A stretch of DNA of 64,000 nucleotides from Tragulus kanchil. Lineage: Eukaryota > Chordata > Mammalia > Artiodactyla > Tragulidae. Under the pieces are notes generated by a model. It made no database searches, was not told the DNA's origin, and saw nothing but the letters and a program-made list of their open reading frames with translations. Every line of letters begins with the position of its first letter. Within the stretch, counting starts at the first letter, position 1. Both the position numbers and the translations under genes were made by a program. Below are positions 1 to 11,399 of the stretch, one piece after another. The DNA is taken from positions 67,349,001 to 67,413,000 of the forward strand of contig JAIOJX010000002.1 in the NCBI GenBank assembly GCA_022376925.1, given 5' to 3'.

Positions 1-1134
1 CAGGGACGGAGCACACACAGCGGTACCCTGCCCGACAGACTGGGATCAGCCCGCCGTCCCGGACAGCACCTGAGCTTGCAGACCGGTGCCATAAGGGAAA
101 GGCTTCATCATCAAGACAACACCATTGAGAGCAGATTGGCTCCCACCAGACAGATGAGAGGATAAAAACCAGGGCCAGTATTTAGCTTTTTTGCTTATCT
201 GTTGTGGACAGTCCTGTTTATTTGTTTGATCGGTCAGGTTTGGGGTGTTTTTTGTGTTTTTTCTTTTGTCTCTTCTTATTAAGTTTCTCTTCCCTTTTTA
301 ATTTTTAATTTCTTTTTTTAATTATTAATTATTAATTTTTTTTAAATTTTAATTCTTGAACTTCTCATTTTCTCTCCTCTTTCCCACTCCTTCCTCCCGC
401 TATGTTCTAAATCTAAAACTTTCTCCTATCTACCGGTACCCCCTAGATAAATATTTCCTCCCTTCCTGTCTCCACTATTCTCTTCCAGCTGCACTAAACA
501 ATACAACACACTAATCTTGGCTACTTAACCCTATAAAATCCTTCCAAGTCGAATCTATTCCTTCTCATTACCCATACACTCTCCACCTCCTCACCCCCAA
601 CACATGTCTTAGTTAAAAATTGCTTTCAGTGAAATAGTCCAAGCCAGGATCTTGCCCTGGATCTATTTTTCAGGCACTATTTTAATTAATTCAGAGCTTA
701 ACGGGCAAGTACCATCTTTGATAGCGTCGTTTGCCAGAAAAATTTCCTATGCTTTGTCACTGTAAGACTGGTTAGATGTGGTTCTTGCTGTGTATGTATG
801 TATATCTTATGACTATGTTAGAAAACATCTGCATGCTTTGATGACTGTCACCCACCAGGGACACACCTCTTGCTCCTCAGATGCTAATATTTGAACTAAT
901 ATCACAGAACACCATAGCAAACCAGACATAGAGCCTACACCCCCTGACCAATCATCAAACCAAGGATCCTTGGAGTAGAAGCCCTGATTCCAAGACCCCA
1001 CACTATCAAAGAACATACAACACTAGAGATTGTTCACCTGTAAACAAGACCTAACACCACCCAAGACACAAACCACTGAACCCTTCTAGAAGGACAGAAA
1101 CCCAAAGGAAGGGAGAATTCAACCAAGAAGGCTG
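1..1134 (+). promoter_or_regulatory. L1 5' untranslated region (putative internal promoter)
   Basis: Sequence upstream of the ORF1 start inside the L1. It opens GC-rich (1-160) and passes into T-rich and then mixed sequence, with no reading frame of note. In L1 elements this region carries an internal RNA polymerase II promoter; that role is inferred from the family, since I cannot point to individual factor sites. The first base of the element may lie upstream of the window. Confidence 0.6.
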
Positions 1135-1925
1135 GTGGAGAAAAGAACTCCGTACACAGACACCCACAAAGAAACAAAAACTAACCTAATAATGAAACGA
1201 CAGAGAAACACTGCACAAATGAAAGACCAAGCTAGAGAATCACAGCTTCAAATGACAGAGGAGGAGATAGACAAATTATCTGAAAGAGAATTCAGAAAAG
1301 CTATACTAATGAGGATGCAAAACACCGAAAACAGAATATTAGAGGAAATTAGTGCACTGAAAAAAGACATGCAGGAAATGAAAAATAAACAAAGAATACC
1401 AACTCAATTGCTGAACTCAAAAATACTATAGAAGGTCTCAACGGTAGAGTATCAGAGGCAGAAGAACGGATAAGTGAGCTGGAAGACACAATGGTTGAGG
1501 TAAATACTGAGGAACAGAACAAAACATAAAGAATTAAAAGAACCGAGGATAGCACCAGAGACCTCTGGGACAATATCAGCCACACCAACATTAGAATTAT
1601 AAGAGTTCCAGAGGAAGAAGAGGGGAAGAAAGGTTACGAAAAAATTCTTGAAGAGGTTATAGTTGAAAACTTCCCCAGCATGGGAAAAGAAATAGTTAAC
1701 CAAGTCCAAGAAGCACAAAGAGTTCCATACAGGAGAAACCCCAGAAGAAACACACCAAGGCACATTCTAATCAAACTAATGCAGACTAAATATAAAGACA
1801 GGTTACTAAAAGCAGCTAGGAGCAAACAACAAATAACATATAAAGGAAACCCCATACGTCTAACTGCTGATCTCTCAGCAGAAACCCTGCAGGCCAGAAG
1901 AGAATGGCAGGACACATTTAAATAG
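1135..1925 (+). pseudogene. L1 ORF1 protein remnant (first copy)
   Basis: L1 ORF1p is an RNA-binding trimeric chaperone that coats L1 RNA in the cytoplasm. The reading starts at the ATG at 1135 with a charged N-terminal part (98 codons) and stops at TAG 1429-1431 inside the predicted coiled coil. Coiled-coil and RRM coding continues in other frames (about 1432-1680; residues resembling TNIRIIRVPEEEEG are encoded around 1588-1625). The C-terminal domain reads openly from 1680 to 1925, ending WQDTFK then TAG. There is at least one frameshift between the N-terminal and C-terminal parts, so no intact ORF1p can be made. An identical second copy lies at 2186-2976. Confidence 0.9.
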
Positions 1926-2185
1926 CCAAAAGAGAATAACCTCCAAGCAAGAATTCTCTATCTAGCAAGAATCTCATTCAGTATCGATGGAGAAGTCAAA
2001 AGCTTCTCAGACAGACAAAAACTAAAAGAATTCTGTACCACAAAACCAGCCCTACAACAAGTGTTAAAGGGCCAGATATAGCCAATACATACAAGAGTAG
2101 GAGAAGTCCTACAAAGACACAAACCACTGAACCCTTCTAGAAGGACAGAAACCCAAAGGAAGGGAGAATTCAACCAAGAAGGCTG

Positions 2186-2976
2186 GTGGAGAAAAGAACT
2201 CCGTACACAGACACCCACAAAGAAACAAAAACTAACCTAATAATGAAACGACAGAGAAACACTGCACAAATGAAAGACCAAGCTAGAGAATCACAGCTTC
2301 AAATGACAGAGGAGGAGATAGACAAATTATCTGAAAGAGAATTCAGAAAAGCTATACTAATGAGGATGCAAAACACCGAAAACAGAATATTAGAGGAAAT
2401 TAGTGCACTGAAAAAAGACATGCAGGAAATGAAAAATAAACAAAGAATACCAACTCAATTGCTGAACTCAAAAATACTATAGAAGGTCTCAACGGTAGAG
2501 TATCAGAGGCAGAAGAACGGATAAGTGAGCTGGAAGACACAATGGTTGAGGTAAATACTGAGGAACAGAACAAAACATAAAGAATTAAAAGAACCGAGGA
2601 TAGCACCAGAGACCTCTGGGACAATATCAGCCACACCAACATTAGAATTATAAGAGTTCCAGAGGAAGAAGAGGGGAAGAAAGGTTACGAAAAAATTCTT
2701 GAAGAGGTTATAGTTGAAAACTTCCCCAGCATGGGAAAAGAAATAGTTAACCAAGTCCAAGAAGCACAAAGAGTTCCATACAGGAGAAACCCCAGAAGAA
2801 ACACACCAAGGCACATTCTAATCAAACTAATGCAGACTAAATATAAAGACAGGTTACTAAAAGCAGCTAGGAGCAAACAACAAATAACATATAAAGGAAA
2901 CCCCATACGTCTAACTGCTGATCTCTCAGCAGAAACCCTGCAGGCCAGAAGAGAATGGCAGGACACATTTAAATAG
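2186..2976 (+). pseudogene. L1 ORF1 protein remnant (second copy)
   Basis: Second copy of the ORF1 remnant created by duplication A, at offset 1051, with the same start, internal stop (TAG ending 2482), frameshift and C-terminal open stretch (2731-2976). The shared lesions show they predate the duplication, or that both copies are one locus represented twice. This copy runs on normally into the spacer and ORF2, so it is the one in natural context on its 3' side. Confidence 0.9.
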
Positions 2977-4966
2977 CCAAAAGAGAATAACCTCCAAGCA
3001 AGAATTCTCTATCTAGCAAGAATCTCATTCAGTATCGATGGAGAAGTCAAAAGCTTCTCAGACAGACAAAAACTAAAAGAATTCTGTACCACAAAACCAG
3101 CCCTACAACAAGTGTTAAAGGGCCAGATATAGCCAATACATACAAGAGTAGGAGAAGTCCTACAAATCAAACCCCAAACTTCTAAGAAGATGACAACAGG
3201 AACATTTGTATCAATAATTACTTTGAATGTAAACAGACTAAATGCTCCAACCAAATGACACAGGCTGGCTGAATGGATCCAGAAACATGACCCACATATA
3301 TGCTGTTTACAAGAGACCCACTTCAGACCTAGAGACACCTACAGACTGAAAGTGAGAGGCTGGAAAAAGATATTCCACGCAAATGGAAATCAAAAGAAAG
3401 CTGGAGTAGCAATCCTCATATCAGACAAAATAGACTTTAAAGGAAAGAAGATTCTAAGAGACAAGGCAGGTCACTACATCATTATTAAAGAATCTATCCA
3501 AGAGGAAGACATAACAGTCATGAATATCTACACACCCAACACAGGGGCACCTCAATACATAGGACAGGTACTTTCAGACATAAAAGAAGAAATCAATAAC
3601 AACACAATAATAGTAGGAGACTTTAACACTCCTCTCACACCAATGGACAGATCATCCAAACAGAAAATCAATAAAGAAACACAAGCCTTAAATGCCACAC
3701 TAGAAAAGATGGACCTCATCGATATCTTTAGGACGTTCCATCCAAAAGCAGAAGAATACACTTTCTTCTCAAGTGCTCACGGAACATTCTCCAGGATAGA
3801 GCACATCTTGGGCCACAAATCTAACCTCAGTCAATTCAAGAAAACTGAAAATATATCAGCCATCTTCTCGGATCACAATGCAATGAGACTAGAGATCAAC
3901 TAAAGGAAAACCCGCTAGGAGCAAACAACAATAACATATAAAGGAAACCCCATACGTCTAACTGCTGATCTCTCAGCAGAAACCCTGCAGGCCAGAAGAG
4001 AATGGCAGGACACATTTAAATAGCCAAAAGAGAATAACCTCCAAGCAAGAATTCTCTATCTAGCAAGAATCTCATTCAGTATCGATGGAGAAGTCAAAAG
4101 CTTCTCAGACAGACAAAAACTAAAAGAATTCTGTACCACAAAACCAGCCCTACAACAAGTGTTAAAGGGCCAGATATAGCCAATACATACAAGAGTAGGA
4201 GAAGTCCTACAAATCAAACCCCAAACTTCTAAGAAGATGACAACAGGAACATTTGTATCAATAATTACTTTGAATGTAAACAGACTAAATGCTCCAACCA
4301 AATGACACAGGCTGGCTGAATGGATCCAGAAACATGACCCACATATATGCTGTTTACAAGAGACCCACTTCAGACCTAGAGACACCTACAGACTGAAAGT
4401 GAGAGGCTGGAAAAAGATATTCCACGCAAATGGAAATCAAAAGAAAGCTGGAGTAGCAATCCTCATATCAGACAAAATAGACTTTAAAGGAAAGAAGATT
4501 CTAAGAGACAAGGCAGGTCACTACATCATTATTAAAGAATCTATCCAAGAGGAAGACATAACAGTCATGAATATCTACACACCCAACACAGGGGCACCTC
4601 AATACATAGGACAGGTACTTTCAGACATAAAAGAAGAAATCAATAACAACACAATAATAGTAGGAGACTTTAACACTCCTCTCACACCAATGGACAGATC
4701 ATCCAAACAGAAAATCAATAAAGAAACACAAGCCTTAAATGCCACACTAGAAAAGATGGACCTCATCGATATCTTTAGGACGTTCCATCCAAAAGCAGAA
4801 GAATACACTTTCTTCTCAAGTGCTCACGGAACATTCTCCAGGATAGAGCACATCTTGGGCCACAAATCTAACCTCAGTCAATTCAAGAAAACTGAAAATA
4901 TATCAGCCATCTTCTCGGATCACAATGCAATGAGACTAGAGATCAACTACAGGAAAAAAACCGCTA
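2866..4966. repeat. Direct tandem duplication B (unit about 1047 bp)
   Basis: Copy 1 runs 2866-3913 and copy 2 runs 3914 to about 4966, with offset 1048 falling to 1047 after one A is lost at the start of copy 2. The tail of copy 1 (3901-3913) is corrupted relative to copy 2 (4949-4966): a substitution and several missing A residues directly before the join. The join shares the bases GCTA. The unit holds the end of ORF1, the spacer and the start of ORF2, and it begins 300 bp before copy 2 of duplication A ends. Confidence 0.97.
3190..3903 (+). pseudogene. L1 ORF2 endonuclease domain remnant (first copy)
   Basis: The apurinic/apyrimidinic-like endonuclease of L1 ORF2p nicks target DNA to prime reverse transcription. 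The likely ORF2 ATG is at 3190, starting MTTGTFVSIITLNVN. A TGA follows about 22 codons in (near 3256), where the family normally has Lys-Arg-His. The frame then stays open from 3352 to 3903. Family motifs visible are LNVN, QETHF, GDFNTPL and FSDHNAMRLEIN. The usual R-I-D-H near the C-terminal end reads RIEH. The copy is cut off by the duplication join after the last motif. It matches 4237-4950 at offset 1047. Confidence 0.9.
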
Positions 4967-5219
4967 AAAATACAAACACATGGCGATTAAACAACACATA
5001 CCTAAAAAACCAACTGATTACTGAGGAAATCAAAGGAGAAATTAAACAATTTCTAGAAGAAAATGACAATGAACACATGACCGTGCAAAACCTATGGGAT
5101 ACTGCAAAAGCAGTTCTAAGAGGGAAATTTATAGCAATACAGTCCCATCTCAAGAAACTAGGAAAATATGAAGCAGATGACTTAACCCTCCGCTTAAAAC
5201 AATTGGAGAAAGAAGAATA
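4237..5219 (+). pseudogene. L1 ORF2 endonuclease domain and linker (second copy)
   Basis: Second copy of the ORF2 start, and the one contiguous with the rest of ORF2. It carries the same early TGA (about 4303) and the same RIEH variant of the metal-binding Asp motif, so the endonuclease would be both truncated and altered. After the SDH motif the frame continues through a Lys- and Glu-rich linker to a TAA at 5218-5220, where L1 ORF2 normally continues. The open stretch 4399-5220 is 273 codons and is the longest in the upstream half of the element. Confidence 0.9.
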
Positions 5220-5286
5220 AAAACATCCCAAAGCCAGCAGAAGACGAGAAATTCTAAAGACTAGAGCAGAAATAAATGAGAAAGAA

Positions 5287-6336
5287 ATGAAAGAAACTAT
5301 AGTACGGATAAATAAAACAAAAAGCTGGTTCTTTGAAAAGGTAAACAAAATTGACAAGCCTCTGACTAGACTCATCAAGAGAAAGAGAGAGAAGAACCAG
5401 ATCACCAAAATCAAAAATGAAAAAGGAGAGATTACAACAGATCATGCAGAAATCCAAAGGATTCTAAGAGACTATTATGAGCAACTCTATGGCAACAAAC
5501 TGGACAACCTGGAAGAAATGGACAGTTTCTTGGGGAAGATCAATCTCCCAAGACTGAGCCAGGAAGAAACAGAAACTTTGAACAACACAATCACAAGCTC
5601 AGAAATCGAATCTGTGATTAAAAATCTACCCAAAAATAAAAGCCCAGGACCAGATGGCTTCACAGCTGAATTCTACCAAACATTTAAAGAAGACCTAATG
5701 CCTGTCCTTCTACAACTCTTCCAAAAAATTGCACAGGAAGGAAATCTTCCAAACACATTCTACGAGGCCACCATCACCCTGATACCAAAACCAGGTAAAG
5801 ACAACACAAAAAAGGAAAATTACAGACCAATTTCTCTGATGAACTTAGATGCCAAGATCCTCAACAAAATCCTAGCAAACAGAATTCAATGGCACATCAA
5901 AAACTCATACATCATGATCAAGTCAGGTTCATCCCAGGCATGCAAGGATTCTTCAACATCCACAAATCAATCAATGTGATACACCATATCAACAAACTGA
6001 GAGACAAAAATCACATGATGCTCTCAATAGATGCAGAAAAAGTCTTCGACAAAGTACAACACCCATTTATGATAAAAACTCTTCAGAAAATGGGCATAGA
6101 AGGAACGTATCTCAACATAGTGAAAACCATATATGAGAAGCCCACAGCGAACATTATCCTCAACGGTGAAAAACTGAAAGCATTCCCTCTAAGATCAGGA
6201 ACAAGACAGGAGTGTCCACTTTCACCACTACTATTCAACATAGTAAGTTCTAGCAACGGCAATAAGAGAAGAGAAAGAAATCAAAGGAATCCAGATTGGA
6301 AAGGAAGAAGTCAAGCTCTCTCTTTTTGCAGTTGAC
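5287..6336 (+). pseudogene. L1 ORF2 reverse transcriptase domain, frameshifted
   Basis: N-terminal and central part of the L1 reverse transcriptase. The first block (5287 to about 5925) has the family signatures [13 protein letters not shown] and [21 protein letters not shown] one-base frameshift near 5885-5930 moves coding to another frame (5889-6242), which shows [11 protein letters not shown], the motif A region [10 protein letters not shown] with its catalytic Asp kept, and motif B as [18 protein letters not shown], where the family has Gly in place of this Glu. A small deletion after LFNIV shifts the frame again. The motif with the paired catalytic Asp residues, at about 6327-6344, reads F-A-V-D instead of F-A-D-D, so one catalytic Asp is lost. 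Confidence 0.92.
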
Positions 6337-7215
6337 ATGATATTATACATAGAAAATCCCAAAGACTCTATTACAAAGCTACTAGAGCTAATCAACGAAT
6401 TCAGCAAAGTCGCAGGATACAAAGTTAACACACAGAAATCACTGGCATTCTTATACACAAACAATGAAAAATCAGAAAATGAAATCAAAGAGGCAGTCCC
6501 CTTCACCATTGCAACCAAAAGAATCAAATATCTAGGGATAAACCTACCCAATGAAACAAAAGAACTGTACACAGAAAATTTCAAGACACTCATGAAAGAA
6601 ATTAAAGAAGGCTTAAACAGATGGAGAGATATTCCATGTTCCTGGGTCGGAAAAATCAATATTGTGAAAATGACCATACTACCAAATATTATCTGCATAT
6701 ACAATGCAATACCTATTCAACTTCCATTGACATTTTTCACAGAACTAGACCAAAGAATAACACAGTTCATATGGGAACACAAAAAACCTCAAATAACCAA
6801 AGCAATCCTGAGAAAGAAAAACGGAGCTGGAGGGATCAGCCTCACTGACTTTAGACTCTACTACAAAGCAACAGTCATCAAGACAGTATGGTCCTGGCAC
6901 AAAAACAGAACTATAAACCAATGGAACAAGATAGAAAACCCAGAGATAAACCCACGCACCTATGGGTACCTTATTTTTGACAAAGGAGGAGAAACTATAA
7001 AATGGGACAAAGACAGCCTCTTCAACAAGTGGTGCTGGGAGAATTGGACAGCTGCATGCAAAACAAATGAAGTTGGAACATTCCCTGAGGCCATACACAA
7101 AGATCAACTCAAAATGGATTACAGACCTAAATGTAAGACCAGGAACCATCCAACTCTTAGAGGAGAATATAGGCAAAACCCTCAAGGACATCAATCAAAG
7201 CAAGATCTTCTCTGA
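6337..7215 (+). pseudogene. L1 ORF2 thumb and C-terminal segment
   Basis: Open stretch of 292 codons just after the altered F-A-V-D motif, starting [11 protein letters not shown]. It contains the L1-typical segments [33 protein letters not shown] and [14 protein letters not shown]. The frame ends at 7215, after a shift near 7130-7200: the natural C-terminal continuation ([21 protein letters not shown]) is in the frame of 7067-7315. No intact ORF2p can be made. This stretch is outside the duplicated segments. Confidence 0.92.
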
Positions 7216-8050
7216 CCCACCTACTAGAATAGCGGAACTGAAAAGAAAAATGAACATGTGGGACCTCATGAAACTTAAAAGCTTCTGTATAGCAAAAGAA
7301 ATTACAAAAAGCTGAACAGACACCCCACAGAGTGGGAGAAAATCATAGCAAATAAAACAACAGACAAGGAATTAATCTCCAAAATCTACAAGCAACTCAG
7401 ACAACTCAGCACAGGAAAAACGAACAACCCAATCAAAAAATGGGAAAAAGATCTAAAGAGACGCCTCTCCAAAGAGGACATACAGATGGCGCAAAAGCAC
7501 ACGAAATGATGCTCAACCTCGCTTATTATTAGAGAAATGCAAATTAAAACTACAATGAGATACCACCTCACACCCGTCAGAATGGCCATCATCAATAAAT
7601 CGACAGACAATAAATGCTGGAGAGGGTGCGGAGAAAAGGGAACCCTCTTGCATTACTGGTGGGAATGTCAATTGATACAGCCTCTATGGAAGACAGTATG
7701 GAGATTCCTCAAAAAAACTCAAAATAGAAGCACCCTACGACCCAGCAATCCCACTATTGGGCTTATATCCTGATGAAATCAAAACTGAAAGAAGCGCCTG
7801 TACCCCAATGTTCATCGCAGCTCTCTATACAATAGTCAGAACTTGGAAGCAACCTAGATGTCCATCGACGAATGAATGGATCCAGAAGCCCTGGTACATA
7901 TATACAATGGAATACTACTCAGCTGTTAAAAAAAATGCAGAAGACTCAGTCCTAATGAAGTGGCTGGCTCTAGAACCTACCATAAAAAGTGAAGTAAGTC
8001 AAAAAGAGAAAGACAAATACAGTATACTAACACACATATATGGAGTCTAG
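7216..8050 (+). pseudogene. L1 ORF2 C-terminal and Cys-rich end, broken
   Basis: The end of ORF2 in several frames. A Lys-rich stretch (7216-7315) stops at TGA 7313-7315. The Cys-rich region is at 7537-7773, encoding [18 protein letters not shown], the L1 zinc-knuckle-like C-terminal motif with Cys and His spacing kept. The last block (7757-8050) includes YYSAVKKN and TIVRTWKQ. At least three frame changes and several stops separate the blocks. Confidence 0.88.
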
Positions 8051-8388
8051 TAGGACAGTCTTGATGACACACGCAGGGAACTCATGGAAAAACAGACAGA
8101 GCATAGACATAAGGACATTGTGGGGAAGATATAGGAAGGGGGAAGCATGGAGGGAGTAACATGGAAACCTATACTGTTATGTGTGGAAAGGATAGCTAGT
8201 GTCATTGTGCTAAGGGAATAGGAGTGCTTACAATGGCTTGGGGCGATGGTCTGGAGGGGTGGGATGGGGGGAACTGGGGGGGTGGGGACCATGGATATGC
8301 ATATGAATGATCTGGGAACATACATGTCTGTGAACAACAAAACTCTGTAAAACCTTTAAAATAAAGAATAAATAAATAAATAAAAAGA
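8051..8388 (+). other. L1 3' untranslated region, G-rich, with A-rich tail
   Basis: Follows ORF2. It contains a strongly G-rich tract at about 8237-8288 with six or more runs of three to seven G, then sequence ending in a short (AATA)n tail at about 8360-8388. G-rich, potentially G-quadruplex-forming 3' ends are a known property of mammalian L1. The reverse complement of this region appears as the antisense L1 end at 13351-13947. Confidence 0.85.
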
Positions 8389-9162
8389 ACAGTACTTTGC
8401 ATTTAAGTGATCCAATAAGTATCAGTACTTTTTTTAAACCATTAATTAGCTTTTCAGCTGCTTCCATTATGCTGTTCAGTCCATCTATTAATTGTTTAAT
8501 TTCAACAATGATGGTTTTTTCTGATTTTTTTCTTATTTGTAATTTTGTAAATGTGATATCCTGCCTTAACTCTCCATGGGTATTATGTACTTTCAAGTTT
8601 ATAGCCGTATCAATTTTGATTGTTCCTCAAATCTTTGGTCATTTTTTTATTATGTGCTTCTTCACAGTGGAGATTTTATGCTGGATTTACTGCCCCATCT
8701 GTTTTTGCAGCTTCCTTTAGTGATCTCATATTTCTTCCATTGCACCTTATCTGCTTTTCATATTTTAGAAATTTCTCTTGACTTTTGCCCACTGACAGTC
8801 TTATACATTTTTGAAAGCTTATTTCAGACAAAGCTTTTTCTATGGCTTGACCTTTGCTTAACTCTTCTTCATCTCCTACCATACGTTCCAGCTTCATAAA
8901 CTATATGCAGTTCACTGATATTCCCAGTTATACCCAGAGTGTTCCTTTTCTAAAGCTGCCTCCCCTACTTAGATCAACTGGTTCTGAACTTCATTCTCCC
9001 AACATCAGTATAGGTCAACTCTTCCAGAACATGGTTTCTCTGTAAATTTCTTTAATATAATCCTTCCCTACCCTGGACAGAACTGACCACTATTTTCTTT
9101 GTACCTCAGCCTAACTTATCTTTTATACTCCTATCAGAGCATCAGTAATGTACCATTATCTA
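8389..9162 (-). other. Unassigned; possible ancient L1/HAL1-like ORF1 remnant, antisense
   Basis: No gene is recognised. On the minus strand two reading stretches (8897-8676 and about 8596-8402) translate to Lys-, Glu- and Leu-rich, coiled-coil-like sequence, for example EIKQLIDGLNSIMEAAEKLI, separated by stops. The style resembles the coiled coil of old L1 or HAL1 ORF1, but I cannot place it in a family. 8898-9162 shows nothing recognisable. Confidence 0.25.
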
Positions 9163-9289
9163 TATTTATCAGTGTGAAAGGGGAGAATATTAGTCATCAT
9201 TTTTAACTCTTGATCACCAACATTCACTTCCCTTCAAAAAATAGCAAATGTCAAGGACTATCTTTCAACTTGCTGAGCTGGGTGATACA

Positions 9290-9515
9290 TGAAGGTGCAA
9301 ACTGGGAAGCTGAGAAAGATATAAGGGGTACTGTTTAAGGAAAGAGGTGGTGGAGGAAAATCCCAGAGTGGGAGGGAGGCTGAAGTCAGACACTGAAAGG
9401 CTAGAAGAGAGGGATTTTGGAGGAGGAGAGGGGACAAGAAAAACACAGTATGAGAAGGTTAGAGAAGATTCTTCGTGAGTAGGATGGGAAGAGGGAAAAG
9501 AAAAGCAGTGATATT
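9290..9515 (+). repeat. Purine-rich low-complexity tract
   Basis: A G- and A-rich stretch with many GGAGG, GAGAAG and GGGAAG words, repeated at about 10406-10631 as part of duplication C. The antisense Ser/Pro-rich open frames here are a by-product of the base bias. Confidence 0.6.
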
Positions 9516-9616
9516 CTGTACAAAGTAATTTTGCTGTCCCCAAAGTCTTGAGCCTGATATTATTTAAAAGACAAGTGAATTATTTGTTTGTTTTGGTATA
9601 TACACACATGTTTATA

Positions 9617-9656
9617 CCACACACACACACACACACGCACACACACACACATATAT
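9617..9656. repeat. (CA)n microsatellite
   Basis: A CA dinucleotide run with a single CG interruption, followed by a short (TA) stretch. The copy at about 10733-10772 has the same repeat number and the same interruption. Confidence 0.95.
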
Positions 9657-9959
9657 AGGCTGTGCTGGGGCATTGTTGTGCACGGGATTTCTCCAGCTAC
9701 ATCAAGCGAGGACTACTTACGCTTTGTTGCAGTGCACAGACTTCTCATTGTGAATACTTCATTTGCTGTGGAATGCATGCTGTAGGCATGTGGGCTTCAG
9801 TAGTTGCAGTTCATGGGCTCTAGAGCCTAGACTCAGTGGCTGTGGCACACGTACTTACTTACTCTGCTGCACATGGAATCTTCCCAGATCAGGGATAAAA
9901 CCCCATGTCCCCTGCATTGGCAGGCAGATTCCTATCCACTCTATCACCAGGAAAGTCCC
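9655..9959 (-). mobile_element. CHR-2-type SINE, antisense (copy 1)
   Basis: Read on the minus strand, the element starts at about 9959 with a tRNA-like head (GGACTTTCCTGGTG, then a box-B-like GATTCC region) and runs through the TTGCAACTACTGAAGCC-type body typical of CHR-2 elements. The A-rich end would be at the CA/TA repeat at 9610-9655. This family is non-autonomous and dependent on LINE enzymes. It is moderately diverged. Confidence 0.8.
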
Positions 9960-10770
9960 TATGTAATGTATTTTGTAAACACCCAGTAAGATCTCGGGCA
10001 ACGCCCTGTGATCAAACACATCAATTTATTTTTCAGCAAAGTGAATTGTCACACTTACTTCGATAAAGAAAGTGTGTAAGTAGCCTCTCAATAAGTTTAG
10101 AGTGTTTTTACTGCCAAATGGTTTTCCTGCAAATTAATAAAAATGCTTTTGATTTTAAGAGCTTATTGGATTTCAGAATCATGACTGAACAACCGTGGCC
10201 CTACATAAATCCTCCCTACCAGATCCTTCCGGTGTTAAACAAGCTCACTTCTGTGTCTATGGTCAATTCTGGGTCACTGATATTTATCAGTGTGAAAGGG
10301 AGAATATTAGTCATCATTTTAACTCTTGATCACCAACATTCACTTCCCTTCAAAAAATAGCAAATGTCAAGGACTATCTTTCAACTTGCTGAGCTGGGTG
10401 ATACATGAAGGTGCAAACTGGGAAGCTGAGAAAGATATAAGGGGTACTGTTTAAGGAAAGAGGTGGTGGAGGAAAATCCCAGAGTGGGAGGGAGGCTGAA
10501 GTCAGACACTGAAAGGGTAGAAGAGGGGGAGTTTGGAGGAGGAGAGGGGACAAGAAAAACACAGTATGAGAAGGTTAGAGAAGATTCTTCGTGAGTAGGA
10601 TGGGAAGAGGGAAAAGAAAAGCAGTGATATTCTGTACAAAGTAATTTTGCTGTCCCCAAAGTCTTGAGCCTGATATTATTTAAAAGACAAGTGAATTATT
10701 TGTTTGTTTTGGTATATACACACATGTTTATACCACACACACACACACACACGCACACACACACACATAT

Positions 10771-11076
10771 ATAGGCTGTGCTGGGGCATTGTTGTGCACG
10801 GGATTTCTCCAGCTACATCAAGCGAGGACTACTTACGCTTTGTTGCAGTGCACAGACTTCTCATTGTGAATACTTCATTTGCTGTGGAATGCATGCTGTA
10901 GGCATGTGGGCTTCAGTAGTTGCAGTTCATGGGCTCTAGAGCCTAGACTCAGTGGCTGTGGCACACGTACTTACTTACTCTGCTGCACATGGAATCTTCC
11001 CAGATCAGGGATAAAACCCCATGTCCCCTGCATTGGCAGGCAGATTCCTATCCACTCTATCACCAGGAAAGTCCCT
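10771..11076 (-). mobile_element. CHR-2-type SINE, antisense (copy 2)
   Basis: Second copy of the CHR-2 SINE through duplication C, essentially identical to 9655-9959. The tRNA-like head alone recurs a third time at about 12129-12215 because duplication D starts inside this element. Confidence 0.8.
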
Positions 11077-11399
11077 ATGTAATGTATTTTGTAAAACACC
11101 CAGTAAGATCTCGGGCAACGCCCTGTGATCAAACACATCAATTTATTTTTCAGCAAAGTGAATTGTCACACTTACTTCGATAAAGAAAGTGTGTAAGTAG
11201 CCTCTCAATAAGTTTAGAGTGTTTTTACTGCCAAATGGTTTTCCTGCAAATTAATAAAAATGCTTTTGATTTTAAGAGCTTATTGGATTTCAGAATCATG
11301 ACTGAACAACCGTGGCCCTACATAAATCCTCCCTACCAGATCCTTCCGGTGTTAAACAAGCTCACTTCTGTGTCTATGGTCAATTCTGGGTCACTGATA

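Larger units (their letters stand above)
1063..3166. repeat. Direct tandem duplication A (unit about 1051 bp)
   Basis: Copy 1 is 1063-2113 and copy 2 is 2114-3166, at constant offset 1051. They share microhomology AAG at the join and show no differences that I noticed. The unit holds most of L1 ORF1 and the start of the inter-ORF spacer. Removing one unit restores an uninterrupted L1, so the duplication is secondary to the insertion. Confidence 0.97.
1..8388 (+). mobile_element. L1 LINE retrotransposon, nearly full length, inactive
   Basis: An autonomous non-LTR retrotransposon of the L1 type as found in artiodactyls. In order it shows a 5' untranslated region (1 to about 1134), ORF1 remnants (coiled coil, RRM, C-terminal domain), a short inter-ORF spacer, ORF2 remnants (endonuclease, reverse transcriptase, Cys-rich end), a G-rich 3' untranslated region, and an A-rich (AATA)n tail ending near 8388. 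Two head-to-tail duplications (1063-3166 and 2866-4966) inflate it; removing one unit of each leaves about 6.3 kb, the usual L1 length. The left end is at the window edge, so the 5' target-site duplication cannot be tested. Divergence is modest: long stretches of ORF2 still read through, so the insertion is probably fairly young, but many frameshifts and stops make it non-autonomous. Confidence 0.95.
9163..11399. repeat. Direct tandem duplication C (unit about 1117 bp)
   Basis: Copy 1 is 9163-10280 and copy 2 is 10281-11399. The offset drops from 1118 to 1116 through loss of one G and one T near the start of copy 2. Copy 2 also differs by a few substitutions at about 10517-10533, and a one-A gain at about 11094. 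The CA microsatellite has identical length in both copies. The unit holds a purine-rich tract, the CA repeat and a CHR-2 SINE. Confidence 0.96.

Noticed and set aside
10374..10659. Ser/Pro-rich antisense frames repeated at 9258-9543
   Set aside because: They follow from the purine-rich base composition of the opposite strand. Both copies come from duplication C, and no domain is recognisable.
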